Shown: one piece after another, positions 63,362 through 64,000 of the stretch
Numbering within the stretch: the first letter of the stretch is position 1
Layout: every line of letters starts with the position of its first letter
Assembly: GCF_000252125.1 (NCBI RefSeq)
Contig: NZ_AHKF01000022.1
Location: 1 to 64,000 of the forward strand
Source of the DNA: Flavobacterium frigoris PS1
Lineage (GTDB): Bacteria > Bacteroidota > Bacteroidia > Flavobacteriales > Flavobacteriaceae
Length of the DNA: 64,000 bases
Direction of reading: 5' to 3'
Position numbers and translations under genes: made by a program
The notes under the pieces: generated by a model
What the model saw: the letters and a program-made list of their open reading frames with translations, nothing else
Databases searched by the model: none
Told to the model about the DNA's origin: nothing

Positions 63362-63889
63362 ATGAGTAAACGTGATTTAAAAAAATACCTAAACGAACTA
63401 AATAAAGAACAACTCGAGGAGCAAATCATCGAACTGTACGAAAAGTTCAGTACTGTCAAGGTCTACTATAATTTTGTTTTCAATCCTAAGGAAGATACTC
63501 TTTTGCAGGAATGTAAAATTAAAATCTCGCATGAATATTTTCCGATAAAAACCACGGGAAGGGGCAAAAAACCAAAAATGCGACGTAGTGTTGCTCAAAA
63601 GTACATTAAGCACTTTATTGTTTTGGGCGTAGACCCTTTTGTAATTGCAGATGTTATGCTTTATAATATTGAAATTGCACAAACCTTCTCCTCAGGGCAT
63701 CCCATAAAACAAGAGTTGTTTTATAAAAGTATGTTCAATTCCTTCGAGCAAGCTGTGGTTTTTATGATTGCAAATGGCATTTTACAGGAGTTTAAAGCAA
63801 GGATAGTGGCCATTCATAAGGAGACAATTTCCCAAAAATGGAAAAACGAATCCGAATTTGATGCGATAATTGAGCGATTTGAGTATTAA
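63362..63889 (+). CDS. DUF6155 family protein
   Basis: 175 aa, cytoplasmic. MSKRDLKKYLNELNKEQLEEQ starts the DUF6155 domain, with VKVYYNFVFNPKED, a basic GRGKKPKMRRS segment and helical C-terminus. Function unknown. The basic stretch could contact nucleic acid, but nothing else supports that. Alone on its message. Confidence 0.8.
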   Translation: MSKRDLKKYLNELNKEQLEEQIIELYEKFSTVKVYYNFVFNPKEDTLLQECKIKISHEYFPIKTTGRGKKPKMRRSVAQKYIKHFIVLGVDPFVIADVMLYNIEIAQTFSSGHPIKQELFYKSMFNSFEQAVVFMIANGILQEFKARIVAIHKETISQKWKNESEFDAIIERFEY

Positions 63890-63943
63890 TAGGTCGCTTA
63901 ATCCAAATTATTTAAATCTAGTCCTATATTTTCAATTAAATAT

Positions 63944-64000
63944 AACAGAATTACTGTTTTTTAGGTGTATTTTTGCAAAAACCCAACAAAAACAATGTTT
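63944..64000 (+). promoter_or_regulatory. Promoter with inverted repeat at the right edge; possible gene start at 63995
   Basis: TATTTTTG (63968-63975) is a perfect -7 element. An inverted repeat AACAG-AATTA-CTGTT (63944-63958) lies just upstream, at a place where a repressor or activator would sit. No good -33 TTG is present. ATG at 63995 opens a gene that leaves the window after two codons. Confidence 0.45.

Noticed and set aside
1..64000. Search by eye for tRNA, rRNA, CRISPR repeats, transposase genes and phage genes
   Set aside because: None seen; absence by eye is weaker than a tRNA or CRISPR scan but no candidate was strong enough to report.

Overview
The window comes from a low-GC member of the Bacteroidota, most likely a Flavobacterium-type Flavobacteriaceae. 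The evidence is secreted proteins with type IX secretion (T9SS) sorting domains, promoters carrying the Bacteroidota -7 element TAnnTTTG, a his operon with bifunctional HisB and HisIE, an RND pump fused to its outer-membrane factor, and a Flavo-1-like structured RNA. I saw no rRNA, tRNA, CRISPR array, insertion sequence or prophage. The window is almost entirely coding.

Layout. 1-4.4 kb: two divergent secreted proteins, a choice-of-anchor-L adhesin-like gene cut by the left edge and a leucine-rich-repeat T9SS cargo. 4.5-15 kb: an NhaC-family transporter behind a compact SAM-riboswitch-like leader, fabG behind a Flavo-1-like RNA, a large VWA-like membrane protein, LysR + YeiH, a DUF1275 protein, an S1/P1-nuclease/phospholipase-C-like enzyme and an LtaS-like phosphotransferase. 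15-29.3 kb: a redox and metal island made of thioredoxin-like protein, ApbE flavin transferase, a tandemly duplicated DUF4266-DUF3570 pair, a two-component system, a CzcA-TolC fusion pump, its adaptor, a ferritin-like/VIT1 exporter and a small membrane protein. Two copies of the repeat CTTAA(G/T)-N5-CTTAAG lie in front of the thioredoxin gene and in front of czcA, which suggests that the embedded response regulator controls both halves.

29.4-37.6 kb: a complete histidine operon (hisG D C, DUF2846, B H A F IE) led by a recognisable attenuator: a 19-residue leader peptide with LHHHHFHY, a terminator, and a competing antiterminator pairing. 37.6-43.9 kb: esterase, M17 aminopeptidase and ATP-grasp in one tight operon, then an M1 aminopeptidase and a DUF4240 protein.

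43.9-54.2 kb (minus strand): ten closely packed genes that fit oxidation of sugars or glycosides to 3-keto derivatives and their breakdown (GMC oxidoreductase with its small subunit, cytochrome c, two Gfo/Idh oxidoreductases, three TIM-barrel isomerase-like proteins, a DUF1080 hydrolase, an MFS permease). 54.7-59.8 kb (minus): five genes (esterase, ATP-grasp, GCS2 carboxylate-amine ligase, class I glutamine amidotransferase, second ATP-grasp) that look like an uncharacterised amide-bond-forming pathway. This is the most interesting candidate for an undescribed system, and the 37.6-41.4 kb trio may be its partner. 59.9-64 kb: a hypothetical gene, a thioesterase, a decayed ACT-domain pseudogene, a GNAT acetyltransferase, an MscS-type channel, DUF3817 and DUF6155.
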